64,000 nt of DNA, taken from the NCBI GenBank assembly GCA_023053545.1, contig JAKZAN010000001.1:62001-126000 (forward strand). The letters run 5' to 3'. Shown here in pieces: positions 1 through 11,210 of the stretch; the first letter of the stretch is position 1, and each line of letters opens with the position of its first letter. Source of the stretch: Lepidurus packardi (Eukaryota > Arthropoda > Branchiopoda > Notostraca > Triopsidae). The notes under the pieces were generated by a model, which was not told the DNA's origin, did not search any database, and was given only the letters and a program-made list of their open reading frames with translations. The translations under genes and the position numbers were made by a program.

Positions 1-2537
1 GGGACCAAAGTAGTCCACGCCTATGTTCGAAAAGGGTGGACTAAATGCCTCCAGGCGTTGTCGAGGCAAAGCCGACATCAACGGAACGTTCGGCTTCACT
101 CGATAACGTTTACAGGTGAAACAATTATTTACCATCTTGTTGACAGCCGCTCGTCCACCCGTTACCCAGTGCTGGAGACGTAGATCAGCGAAGGTCCGCT
201 CGGTTGATCCATGAGCGAGCCTTTCGTGGGCTTGTCGGATTAAGAGGGTGGTTAGCGGGCTGGTAGGGCTCAATAGAATTGGGTGCTTGACGTCGGATGG
301 GAGATCAGCGTGTTGGATTCTTCCACCAACTCGCGTTAAGCCTCCTTCGTCAAGGAAGGGGGTGAGCTTCAGAAGTTTCGAGTTACGCGGAAGCAGACGT
401 TCAGCCTTCAGGGCGGCATAATCAGACGAAAAAAGACGTCTTTGTTCCAGTTTGATGAACTCTACGGAAGCGTCTCTGCATTCGGCGACTGTCAGGGGCC
501 CCCTCAACACCGGAAACTTAGAAGGGCGCGAATTCTTGATAAAACGAAGAACCCATGCCAGGGTCCGCTTCAGTCTATGCAAGTCCGACGTGCTTCTCAG
601 AACTTCAAGCGGCTCACTCCGATCTATTGTAATGTTGGCTATCATCAACGGTAAAACTTCGGGCTCGGTGTTGTCAGGTTCGTCTTGAACTTGCGCGGCG
701 GGCCACTCTGGGGGCGGGCGCTGGAGGAAGGCCGGCCCGTTGAACCATCGGTTCGGTGGAAACCTGCCTCTAACCCTCGGGAACTGTCGTCAGCTGGGTT
801 CATCCTTCCCGGAACATGTTTCCACTGGCTGGCCTTAGTTAATTCCAGGATCTCGGTAACCCTATTGGCCACAAAAGTTTTAAATTTGCAGGTCTTCGAG
901 TAAATCCAACTTAAAACCGTAGACGAGTCAGTCCAAAAATGAATCTCGTCAAGCTTTAGTCTTAGTTCCGTGGAAGCCCTGTGGGCCATTCGGGCGGCTA
1001 GCAGGGATCCTCGGAGTTCGAGGCGAGGAATAGTAAGCTGCCGCAAGGGTGCCACACGGGATTTAGCTGTAACAAAGCTAGTTGTGATCTCGGTTGAGCC
1101 TGAGACGCGTAAGTAAGCTACGGCCCCAAAGGCAAGCTCCGACGCGTCAGCAAATACGTCAAGTTGGACGGAATGGGGGTTGAGCACGGGTTGCAGGCAT
1201 CGCGGGATAGTAACAGCTTCCAGTTTTCGGATGTCGGACAGCCAACAACTCCAACGTGCAGCTAGGCCTTCGGGAATTTCGTCGTCCCACTGCAGCTCTT
1301 GCAACAGGGTTTTGGCCGTCAAGGTGATTGGAACCAGGAATCCGATAGGATCAAACACGCTCGCCACAGTGCGCAGTATTTCCCGCTTTGTCGACTTCGC
1401 GGGCATATGCTTTACGCGGAATACAAAGCTGTCTGTCTCATCATTCCACCCGACGCCAAGAGTCCTTTCTACGGGCAGTCGGTCTAAATCAAGGTCCATA
1501 TTCGGGTCAACGCGGTCTTCAGCCGGGAAGGAAGCTAATGTTTCCGATATCATCTTGCATGTTGTGGGTGTAACTCCTAGTGATTCGGTCGTCCAAAAGG
1601 ACTTGACGCTCTCATGAAGGTCATCGACAGTTATGTTCATGATATGCCGCTTGGTGGGGAACACAGACTCGACTTGGACTGGTCCCCTCAGGCTCCATCC
1701 AAAAGGAGTAAACAGCGCGCGTGGCCCTCTGACTCCAGGAGGCGGTTTATCATCAAAATGAAGAGCTTCTGGTACGTCAGTGCCAATGAAAACGGTTACC
1801 TCGCCAGGCTCAGCTTGGTTCAATGGCAGATCTTGCAAGTGCGGCCAGACTTTCTTAAGATGGGGAATATTCCTCTTGCGGAAGGTCGATACCAGCGTCG
1901 GAACTGCCGTAGCTTCATCAGCTAAAAAGACGTGTTTCCCATCTAGCGAGGCGATAAGAAAATCCACCGTTGGGACCATCATGGAATCGCTCCCCTTGAA
2001 CGTCTTGAGGTCTGCTTCTTCCATCGGGCCCTTCAGGTTCAGTTTGCGGGCCATGTCTTGGTGGATAAGCGTTCCATCGCATCCGGGGTCTAGAAGGGCG
2101 AACGTGTCGATTCTTCTACCATTAGCTCGGAGTTGGACTGGTACGATACAAAGTAGAGACACCTTGCGGCGCTTCAGCCATGGAGGAGAGTCTTCGCTCT
2201 TGTGGCAGCTCACGTTGTTCACAGCAATGGAGTCTTGGCTAGATGTCGCTGGGATCTTGGCTTCGCCTTTTCTGGAGTACGTAGGGGGTCGGTGAAGTAA
2301 AGTGTGGTGCTTGGCTTTGCACCCGGCCTCTCCACAAACAGCCTTCGCAGAGCAATCCTTGGCCAGGTGTCCATCTCCCAAGCAGCGGAAACAAAGTCCT
2401 TTGTCCTTCGCTTGACAGGCTCGTTCTTCTGCCGACAGCGCGGCGAAGGACCTACAAACCGCAATTTCGTGCTTAGGCTTTTTACAATAAGCGCATTCAG
2501 AATTATCTTCGCGGCCAGTAGCAAGTACGTTGACCAC
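1..2537 (-). pseudogene. pol part of BEL/Pao copy A
   Basis: Visible parts on the minus strand are CCHC knuckles (Y-C-K-K-P-K-H and C-F-R-C-L-G-D-G-H), a protease-like motif (L-L-D-P-G-C-D-G-T), an A17-type segment (S-V-F-D-P-I-G-F) and an RNase H segment (V-F-A-D-A-S). An H2C2-type integrase start follows at 1-640. The same order recurs in copy B, which supports one shared source element. Confidence 0.8.
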
Positions 2538-4167
2538 CCTGGGGTCTTCGACTTCCGTGATCCGCGCTTAGATTTCGCCTTGTGGCTATCCTTCTCGTCG
2601 TCGGAATCGTCGGTATCGGGCAATGTGCGGACGTTGCTTGCAGACTCCACTTTGGTCTCCAGCCAGGAGTCGAAATCCAGAAGATGCGCAGGTCGTGGCT
2701 TGAGCCTTTCGATGTCCTCTCCCCATTGGCTCATCAGTGGCAGCTTGTCCTTCAGCTGTTGCACCAAAACTGTGGACTTGAACTCGTTGTCGTGACCAGA
2801 AGCGATAAGGGTGTCTGCGGCATTATGAAGCTCTTCGGAGAACCCTTCCAATGCCTCAAAATCGTTTTCTTTGAACTTGGCGTACTTCAGCGCGCTTCGC
2901 AAACAGGCATTCGTGACCTTTTGCGGGTGGCCGTATTTCCGGTGGAGCTTCTCCAAAGCTCTTCGGTAAAGCACCGGGTTGTTTAGAGCTCCCCGGACGG
3001 TTTTCCGCACCTTCGGGTCGAGTAATTGTCGGAGAACCGCCATGCGTTGGTCATCAGGTTCCAGTACGTCGTGGACCATGGACTTAAACGTAGAGATGAA
3101 CAATGGCCAGTCTTTAGGGTTCCCGGAGAAAGGCATGATGTCTATCTTCTGCATTTGTGCGGCCCTGCAGCTATGCGACGGCTTCGAAGGAGGTGTTTCC
3201 GAGGAATAAATCCAAGCCTCGTTTGGGGTTATGGGTGGCAAGGCAATCAGGTAATTCGTAGAAGACGGCACGCTTAAGGGCAGCGACGAGGTTACCATGG
3301 GCTGTTGATTCGTAGCAGTCAAGGCCGAGCTTACAGCAAGGTTAAGGACAGGCGGAGGATTTCCAACTGGATGGGGAATAGAGGTGTTGGGACTAACTTG
3401 CGTATTGGGTACAGGGTTCAAGGATCAAAGATGCAAGTGCTTCTCGATCAAATCTTGAAGCTCTCGTTGTTTCTTCCTCTTCAGCAACTCCTGCCGCTCG
3501 ATCTCAAGCTCCCTAAGTCTCCTCTCCTCAGCTGCTTCCTCCCTGGCATTCCTCTGGAGTTGGTTCAGCTCAAGCTCTGCTAATTGCTGTTCTTGGCGCA
3601 CAGCCTGGAAGAATGAGAGGTGTTGGTGCTACCGCTTGACATTTGCGAGCGTTGAGACGGGGCTATCGACGCCACTGTGGACGCTGCTGAGCTGCCGGCC
3701 CGTGAGCGAATATATTTGTCAATAGCCACATAGCAACTGTTGACTGAGGCTTCAACGTCAGCGATCCAACTTAAGTGGTCTTGTCCGAAAAGCATATGCT
3801 CAGCTTCCGCTTGGACAAGTCTTTCGTTGAGCTCTGTACATTCTTGAAGACGCTCTACGAGTTGCGTTCGGTAGTCTTTGATAAGCGACCGGGACGATTT
3901 TTCGTCGATTGCTTTGTGGATTTTGGTCAGAAGTCTGGTTGTTTGCGCCTTCGATTGGGTTCGAAGCGCTTTTACGACATGCGGTTCTTCAGGAACGCCA
4001 TGTTCTTCATCACTGGAATCTTCGGCTTGTCTACTTAAGATCTCTCTGGAAGGTCCGGGATGAGGAGGATCAGCCACAACACGACTTTCAGCGGGAGTGC
4101 GCTGATCTTCTTGTCTTCCTCCTGCGGGAAGAGCTCTCGCTGTCTCCGTAAGTGCGTTTTTCGACAT
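2219..4167 (-). pseudogene. gag part of BEL/Pao copy A
   Basis: This holds a charged, coiled-coil-rich N-terminal part (3580-4167) and a Pao-type gag core (2219-3421) with F-S-G-N-P-K-D-W-P, L-R-Q-L-L and K-Y-G-H-P stretches typical of that family. The product would assemble the element's cytoplasmic particle. It is treated as a fossil part and its reading is interrupted. Confidence 0.8.
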
Positions 4168-4201
4168 AATTACTTCAGATTCCCGGGTTTCGGCACCAAA
4201 A

Positions 4202-4480
4202 TGTTATATATGCGCAGGTTTTAAAACTTCCAAACAATCAAAACCCACTTCAACTCGACTATACTTTTGTCCGTCTCGTCTCGCTGTTCGTTCTCCGCCT
4301 TTCTTGTCTAGCGACTAAAAAAGGTCTGTCTTCCCTAATTCTTGAAATATCAAAAAACATAGGTCCGGTTTTCCCTTGAACCCATAAAACGTCACCCAGT
4401 CGAGGTCGATGTCCCATGAGTCAAGTCAAAGCAGGTCCAGTCCTTAGTCATCCCTTCCGGATTCGCATTTATCCGGAACA
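4202..4480 (-). repeat. LTR of BEL/Pao copy A (279 bp)
   Basis: The segment starts TGTT and ends AACA, the usual inverted LTR ends. It aligns along its length with 60727-61046, which is the LTR of copy B and is longer (320 bp). The primer-binding-type stretch lies directly inside it at about 4180-4200. On the outer side it abuts the 12-bp repeat array at 4481. Confidence 0.88.
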
Positions 4481-4590
4481 CGGGTCTCTGATCGTGTCTC
4501 TAATAGGGTCTCTAATCGGGTCTCTGATCGTGTCTCTAATCGGGTTAACAGACGTGCACTTTGATCGGGACTCTGGCGGGAATCTTACTC
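4481..4590. repeat. 12-bp tandem repeat array (GGGTCTCTGATC type), site 1
   Basis: At least five imperfect units of GGGTCTCTGATC or GGGTCTCTAATC are followed by a shared tail that includes GTTAACAGACGTGCACTTTGA. Related arrays lie at 29492-29560 and 59906-60006. Here the array directly abuts the BEL LTR. Confidence 0.85.
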
Positions 4591-5397
4591 TGCGTTTGTC
4601 ATCATGAATTGAAAATTCCACAAATAATTAATTTTGTCATTTAGCTTATTTAAAGTCGGGCCGGAAAATCAGGTCAGGGGAAAAAACTGGCAAGAGAAAA
4701 CTCAGCATGTCTGGCCAAGCCTTTAGGGATCCTAAATGGGAAGTTGCACATCCTCAAAGAAGAAACGGTGCAATGACGAGTCGCGCCACTGAAATTAGCC
4801 TTGACGATCAGCGATGGCTCTCGAGGAGAGTTTGTTATCAAGGCAAGGAACCTTTTTTACCTTCACACGAATGTCTCAAATGAATCCGTCCACAATCCGT
4901 ACAAACGACTCGTACTATAAGAAAAGATGCTCAAGGAACCTGTGGGACATTTGTGGCAAGCCTTGGGATTCTTGGTCTAGAAACTGGGCAGCGACACTGC
5001 TGCTGTCGAAAATACACGAGCAATGCTGGATAAGGTGACGGAAAAGTTCGTTGCATCACTGCAGAGGACTATGACTTGGTAAGTTGTAAAATTAAATAAT
5101 AGATGACGTTATAAATTGAGGGAAATATATATTAAAGTCTTTTGCTACGAAACCATTCTGACAGGTACTATATTTCAGCCTTTTTGCGCAACAAAAACTG
5201 AGATCAATGTTTTGCGGGGAACTTATCTTTTGCTTGCTTTTGAATATGTTATCCTCTTGTTTCTTCTCCTTTCTTTGTGGAATGTTTTCTCGCTTAAAGT
5301 TTGCGCAACATTGTTAAGTTTAAACTGTCCGGGACTTGCACCGCCTCCAGTTTAATACTCGACGGACCAGTTTAACACTCGACAGTTTAATACTCGA
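4591..5397 (+). other. no clear gene; possible decayed exon at about 4708-5082
   Basis: One plus-strand reading gives an exon-like stretch containing E-S-V-H-N-P-Y-K-R-L and A-M-L-D-K-V-T-E-K-F-V-A-S-L, and it ends at a GTAAGTTG donor near 5082. It has in-frame stops, so it is not coding as it stands, and I do not recognise the family. From 5352 to 5398 there are three copies of a short repeat, AGTTTAAYACTCGAC, immediately before the sidekick fragment. Confidence 0.35.
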
Positions 5398-7288
5398 CAA
5401 GATCACAACAGCAATTCATATGTTCTCAAAGATTTAGAAGAGTTCGCAAGCTACGAAGTCACAGTAAAAGCCTTTAACGACGTCGGAATGTCCTTCGCCA
5501 GTCCAGTTGCCAAAGAACGCACCCGAGAAGGAGGTAAAAAACATTTCCTTTATCAAATCATTCATTAAAACAACATTTCATTTACAAAAATGTTCAATAT
5601 TTATCATTAAGTTAAAGTTCCAAGCGCTGGGCCGAAATCCGTAAGAGCCAATGCAACCTCATCCACCACTGTCGTAGTGAGTTGGGACCAAATCCCCGAA
5701 AACTTGCGAAATGGAGGGATTCTGGGCTACAAAGTCTACTATGGAGCTGCCAACTTCCGATTTAGGGTACTTTTAACCTTTTAAAATGCCTCTAAAGCAC
5801 TAAAAACTGATTTTTTGAATTAGAATAAGGAAGTTCTGGGAAATACGACACTGACAACGACCTTAACAGAGCTCAAAAAGTGTACCAGTTACCAAATCCA
5901 AGTGCGAGCGTACACCAAAATGGGCGATGGCACCCTCAGTACCGTTCCTGTGATCGCCCAAACCTGGGAAGATGGTAAATTCCCCAAATATTCCTTAAAA
6001 AGAGTTCAGATCTCATCCAGTTGTCTTGAATGTTCATAGTTCCCGGCCCTCCTTCGAACGTTTCGTTCCCTCATGTCTCTCTAACGAGCGCTCGAGTCGT
6101 CTGGGACGTTCCAGATGAAGCTAACGGCCAAGTGTTGGCCTATCGCGTGGCGTACGTCATGAAGGACGCAATGAGAAGCAATCCACCGACTTTACGCCCA
6201 TGGATCGCACCTACCGCGTCACCAACATGGAAGCATAGCAGTTTTATATCTTCCAAGTCTCGGCACAGACCAGTCAAGGTTGGGGACAAGTTGCTTTAGC
6301 TCGAGTCTACACTACGAATAGCAGGGAAAGGCCCCAAGCGCCCTCTGCCCCCTTTATTAGCAGCTCGCAGATCCAAGCGAGGCAAATCACCTTCAGTTGG
6401 ACGCCTGGACGCGATGGTTTTGCCCCTTGAAGGTGAAAAAATGACCAAAATATCAATCGAAATGAAGTTTTCATTCGATTTTTTTATCATTTAAAGGTAT
6501 TACACGGTGGAATATAGAGAAGGATTACAAGCACCGTGGGTAACTGCATCAGAACGTGCAGATCCAGCGCAAGCTTCGTATACGGTCCACGGTTTGAAGC
6601 CATTTACGAACTACCAAGTCCGTTTACGGGCGGTAAACGACATGGGTCCTTCGAATTGGTCGCCCAATTCCGAGAGCTTTCGCACTTTGTCGGCTCCGCC
6701 GGCATTGCTGGTACCTAACGTGAAAGTTGTACCCATAACGACCACGAGTGTGCGAGTATCATGGACAATCCTGAGCGAATCCGCTTGGAATGGAGATTCG
6801 GGTACTGGCATGTATCTGGTGGAGTACCGGCAGATGGGCGAGTTCCCTGTACTCTCCCAAAACAGCCAGAAGGAAGAAGTTATGGGAGTTAAGGTAGAAA
6901 TCATTCCCAATTTTATTTATTATTTTATTTTATTTATTGTTTAATTAACTTTTAATAGGATTGTTTTCCTTTTTAGACATCGTATATAGTACTGGATGGG
7001 CTTGTGAGGGATCACAACTACGAGGTGACAGTAACGGCAGCTAATTCACAAGGAAAAGGACCGCCTTCTCCACCAGCGACAGTATTTGTAGGCGAAGCAG
7101 TTCCTACGGGAGAACCGCGGAATCTGACGTTGGTTTCAACGTCGCCAACGGAATTAAGACTCACTTGGGCAGCTCCAGGGATAAGCGAGCAAAATGGGGA
7201 TCTTTTAGGGTACAAGGGCTTGTATTTGGCCCAAGGCGAAGGACTCGAAAAGGAGGAAATGGAGGTGGTACCAGCCTCTGCCACTTTG
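5398..7288 (+). pseudogene. sdk: sidekick-like cell-adhesion protein fragment (several FN3 domains)
   Basis: Six exon-like pieces with GT-AG borders (about 5398-5533, 5618-5766, 5824-5974, 6040-6432, 6497-6893 and 6977-7288) encode consecutive fibronectin type III repeats. The wording matches Sidekick, for example V-P-G-P-P-S-N-V-S-F-P, K-V-V-P-I-T-T-T-S-V and A-V-P-T-G-E-P-R-N-L. Sidekick is a homophilic immunoglobulin/FN3 adhesion protein of cell junctions and synapses. Only this internal run is present; there is no Ig region, transmembrane segment or tail. The 6040 exon is broken by a frameshift near 6180 and an in-frame TAG near 6238, and a further one-base shift lies near 6428. The fragment stops at 7288, where a duplicated block begins. 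Confidence 0.8.
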
Positions 7289-8560
7289 GTGAGCTTTCTT
7301 CAATTGCGCGGTGTTTTCAAGCTTGTCTACCGAAGACGATGTCAAATTTGGAAGTCGAGGTAACTTTTTCGTTTCCCCCAAATAACTGTTATGACTCGTT
7401 TGTAATCGTTTGTGTCTCGTTATGACTCGTTTGTATAAGTTCCGACTAACTTTTTTCCCACTTCTGTGTTTGTTTTGTAGGACCTCCGTAATGGAGACCG
7501 CAGAAAGAGGGTGGAACGGAATCCTTTTGGGGCTGTGAAACTCGTCCATTGTTTCGAAGCGAAAAGATGTGAATAAGTTGACTTGGCCAACGACTCAATC
7601 GTCTAGAACTTTAACTCTTTCTTGTCTTGTTCACCGAGTGTCGACAAAAGGTACAAACGCCGAATACTATAAATTGTTTCATAGTGGTTAATAGTGTTTG
7701 TTTTTTCTTTTCTTCTAGTTCTCGGAGCCACAATGAAGCTACAAATGTGAAGCAAAGTATCATCCACTTTAGAGAAAGACGAAGATTCTTGTGAACTGCC
7801 GTTGTTAAATTCACTAGTTTTGTCCATGGCGTTTATAACGACAGGTAAAGTGTTTTAATGTTAAATGAACTCGATTTCCGGAAATGAATATCTGCTTGAT
7901 TGTGTAGGTTACTGTTGGCTTCAGATGGAGCTCCGTTTGCGCTAGTATTCCGTCTCGACAAATTTGTGAGCTGGTCCGATCATTTGGACAGGTTCTTTGA
8001 AGGGTAAGTTGGTCCTTTGATAATATCACTCCAAAAGGAGTTTTCTGTAGTGGAAGTTTTTCATTCATTCGTAGCGTTTTCTCATTCCTCTTTGCTCTAG
8101 GCTTCCGTTTTTGCGCCCCTAGTGTTCTTTCCTCGCTATTTAGTAGCGCAGGCATTCCTAAAGAAGATTATCCGTGCATCTATGGCGATTCCCCAGCTGC
8201 AATACCGAAGATCACCGTCATCATCAGCTCTTCCCCCAACTCTTGCCTTTGAACGCCGTCCGAGCTAATCATCTGTACGTCGCCTTTGATTCGGATTCGC
8301 CCTTTCTTGTGATGGAACTAGGAAACCCAGAGGGCACCAGGTATGCTAGGAGGTTTGGTTGCGGTAAATCGCCTAAAGATTTGCTGCAGTTTAACCTTCT
8401 GGGGGCAGAAAAGCTTCCGTTGCTCCATTATGCGTTAGGTCTTCGCGTTTTAGGTCTTTAAATGGTAGCAACGGAGCTTGGGCACCTAAACAACCATGTC
8501 CGATAAGAGAACTCGGAGCTTGGGCGCCTTCTTTCTCCTTCGGCCGTACAAGCGAGACAA
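7284..8560 (+). other. unrecognised exon/intron-like segment, first copy of a duplicated block
   Basis: This stretch matches 51809-53100 closely, with small indels. It shows several intron-like gaps with GT and AG borders, for example at 7362-7481, 7671-7720, 7845-7907 and 8005-8100. No frame stays open across the supposed exons, so it may be a decayed gene or a non-coding transcript. One short piece reads L-Y-V-A-F-D-S-D-S-P-F-L-V-M-E-L-G-N-P-E-G. Part of it resembles a more diverged stretch at 50520-50630. I do not recognise a family. Confidence 0.5.
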
Positions 8561-8718
8561 TCAAAATGTACCAATTTCATTATTAATGTGTTGTTGGGGT
8601 TGGGAACCTATAATGAGACATCGGTATTTACTTTAATACCTGATCCCCCCTTAAACCTCGTAAAGTATAGTTGCCTACTTCCAGCTTCCGCGCTTTTCTT
8701 TTCTGAGGTGTGGTCCAT
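8561..8718 (-). pseudogene. stray NLR first exon with a short novel second exon
   Basis: The minus strand carries the first exon of the NLR family (8679-8718, beginning M-D-H-T-S-E-K-K) and a GTAGGC intron 1. The splice acceptor is the same as in the full genes. The next exon (8561-8607) starts like NLR exon 2 but soon diverges to H-I-N-N-E-I-G-T-F and a stop. The read-through product would be 28 residues. No RHIM-like core and no NACHT domain follow. The same arrangement recurs at 53111-53248, so it predates the block duplication. Confidence 0.6.
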
Positions 8719-8719
8719 C

Positions 8720-9530
8720 TGCGAGAAAGAGTTTGCGAAACACTTTGCAAAAGTTCAAAGCGGGGTACAACTACAGACGAGCAAGGGGAATGAAGGACAG
8801 GAAACGATTCTTAGGCAGCAGGTAGAACAATTTATACGAGGAAGTAGCAGGTGGAAAGAATTGGAAAGGCCGTTCACTAAATGGGAGTTTAACGAAATTT
8901 TAACAAGATTACCCAGCTCTAGCCAGGGGAGGGACTTCACTACAAAATAATCAGTAACTTACCAAACAACTTCAGAGAAGCTTTGTATAACATCTAGAAC
9001 CTGATACTAAGAGTAGGCCAAGTACCCAAAGAGTGGAAAAACGCAACGGTAATTCCGATATTAAAACAAGGGAAAAGCGCAGAAAAAGTTGAATCATATA
9101 GACCCATTGCTTTGCTCTCGTGTCTAGCGAAAATTTTTGAACGTTGACTAGTAAAAGGATTAAATTGGATAACTGAAACGTATAACATAATGTCAGTATA
9201 TCAAACGGGGTTTCGACCAGGAAGAAGTACAATAGATCAACTAGTCAGAGTGAAGGAGGCTGAATCTATCCAGGCGGAAGACTGTACAGCTTTACTCCTA
9301 CTAGATCTTTAACATGACTCGGTTTGGTCAAGCAAACTATTAGCAAAATTAGGGGAAGGAGGCTTTAAAGGGAAAATATTACAGATTGTACAGGACTTGC
9401 TTACGAACAGGACAATGGAAGTCAGAATAGGTGCGACGACATCAAGAAAAGTAAACTTAAGTAAAGGTACACCACAGGGATCAGTTTTGAGTCCATGGCT
9501 CTTGAATAGTATGATTAGTGATTTCCCACG
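8720..9530 (+). mobile_element. LINE relic: linker and front half of reverse transcriptase
   Basis: Plus-strand frames read non-LTR reverse transcriptase blocks in order: E-S-Y-R-P-I-A-L-L-S near 9085-9120, Y-Q-T-G-F-R-P-G-R-S-T near 9200-9230, and K-G-T-P-Q-G-S-V-L-S-P-W near 9462-9500. Several in-frame stops and shifts are present, including stops near 8948, 8993, 9146 and 9310. The relic ends abruptly at about 9530, where TMEM64-like sequence starts. Its missing C-terminal part appears at 15000-15691. Confidence 0.8.
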
Positions 9531-9934
9531 GTTTAAAGTCGTTTTATTCGCTCGACTCACGCCGATCCCCTTTGGCCTGCAAAACGCCGTCTTCGCTGTA
9601 AGCTCAACTTTCAGTTCTATTCAAAGAAAGGGACAAAAGCTACTTACTACCACTACTTCTACCTAATAATCGTTGTTATTGTGTTGACCATTTTACTAAA
9701 GGAAACGAATTAATCTCGGTTTTTCTTTCGACAGCTTAGTCTGGGACAGTATATGGTAGCTACAGCCCTAGGGCTTTTGCCAACACAGATCATTAATGTA
9801 TACCTGGGCAGCACGTTAAGATCTATGCAAGATGGCTTGACAGACGAGACAACAGCCACTACAGGTTACATTGTCTTCGCTATCCAAGTATGTATAGAAG
9901 TCTCTAAAATGGTTTTGTAAAGTTGTCCCTAAAG

Positions 9935-10290
9935 TGGGCTTGAACGTCGTCTGCCAAGTCAGCTTAAAAGTCGGCTCGGAAGTTTACTAGAAAGGCCGCT
10001 TAGAAGTGGGCTTCCAAGTCGCCTAGAAAGACGTCTTGGAAGTTAGCTGGAAAGTCGACTAGACAGTAGACTTGGAAGTGGACTCAGAAGTTGGCTTAAA
10101 AGGTGACTACGAAGTCCGCTTGGAAGTTGCTTGCAAGGCCGCTTAGAAGTCGACTTGAAAGTCGTCTCAGAAGTACGCTTAAAAGGTAGCTCGTGAGTTG
10201 ACTGGGTAGTGGGCTTGAAAGTCGACTCAGAAGTCGGCTTGAAAGGTAACTAGAAAGTCAGCCTGGAAGTCGGCTTGGAAGGATGCTTTG
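9935..10290. repeat. 12-bp minisatellite inside a TMEM64-like intron
   Basis: About 28 imperfect units of a 12-mer close to AAGTCGGCTTGG run head to tail, with variants such as AAGTCGACTTGA and AAGGTAGCTCGT. The array sits in the intron between the exons at 9734-9889 and 10813 onward. It makes spurious periodic ORFs on both strands. Confidence 0.8.
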
Positions 10291-10887
10291 TAGTCTCTGA
10301 AGTTGCGAGAATTGGATAGTTTTTGAAGCCTATATAATTCATAATAGACTTTCGGCTGTTTAAAAACTGTCCAAGACGCCTTGCAAGCATATAACTTCAA
10401 AACAAGCGTAATTAAAAAATTACCAAAGTAGAATGTAGTAGAGTGTTTCAATTTATAGACGCTTGATGATTCATTACTGTTTGTTTTAATTGGTCTGAAG
10501 CTGGAACTCCTAAAAGTCAAAACTTCAGCCATAACAATTTTTTTAAAAAAAGTTTAAACGTTCTCAAACGGACAGATGGCCACAGATTTCCAAAAGCTTA
10601 CGTTTTAGAAGATATAAACAAAAAAGGTTTCGAACTTTCATTCCCAAACTTTTGTGTGGGGATGTTTGTTGTAAGTGAAAACATACGAAAGCTTTTAAAA
10701 GTCAAAGCAAACCACTGTGTTTGATTTCACCTATTTAACTTAGCAAAGCAATTGAAAGCTAGCTAAAAATAGAAAGCCAAACTTGTAACGCTTTCGTTGG
10801 TTGATTTTTCAGATTTTGATTAGTGTGGCAGTTATGGCGTATGTGGTACATCGCGCGCGTAGAGAACTCCAAATACTCATGCTGCAT

Positions 10888-11111
10888 TGTAATGACTTGT
10901 GTTTCAGTATTTAATATGACCCTTGTACCTGAGTGATACCAACATTGCCAATCGCGGTACCTGACCTTGGAGCAGGATTGCGAATAAAAGATAACAAGTA
11001 GAGAGAGCTAAGGAGAAAGGAGGTCCAACATAGCGTGTGAATTAACCTGAGCATTATCCATAATACAAGCATCCATCGGCAATCAAAACCTGTGTAGTTA
11101 GCTCCATCACA
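10888..11111 (+). repeat. left LTR of compact Gypsy-like element
   Basis: This 224-bp TG...CA repeat matches 12854-13077 without a difference that I could see. Confidence 0.88.
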
Positions 11112-11210
11112 TAAATCTGGCGACGAGGATAGTGAAAAAATAACCACGCTTGCACTGCAAAAGCAAATACCAACCTGCCAATAAGCACGAACACGGCAAG
11201 CGGTTAGAAG

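Larger units (their letters stand above)
1..4480 (-). mobile_element. BEL/Pao LTR retrotransposon fossil, copy A (cut by window edge)
   Basis: The element reads on the minus strand from an LTR at 4202-4480 leftwards past the window start. The parts seen in element order are the LTR, a primer-binding-type stretch next to it (TGGTGCCGAAACCCGGG on the minus strand), gag, a zinc knuckle, an aspartic-protease-like region, the late part of pol with RNase H, and the start of integrase. It is nearly identical to the copy at the right end of the window, so both are young. It looks broken, with a few interruptions and part of pol not seen. The family is assigned from the Pao-type gag and the A17-type pol segment. 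Confidence 0.9.

Noticed and set aside
1180-1617. 145-residue plus-strand open frame opposite BEL copy A, repeated at 63097-63534
   Set aside because: It is antisense to the well-supported pol frame of the element and has no domain of its own. It recurs only because the element is duplicated.
4481-4590. CRISPR-like array at the 12-bp repeats
   Set aside because: Units are contiguous with no spacers, and the genome is eukaryotic.
7814-8155. 113-residue minus-strand frame, recurring at 52346-52687
   Set aside because: Recurrence is explained by block duplication. It crosses likely intron borders of the opposite strand and has no domain.
10227-10532. Minus-strand frame with repeated F-Q-A-D units
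   Set aside because: The periodicity is the direct result of reading the 12-bp minisatellite.
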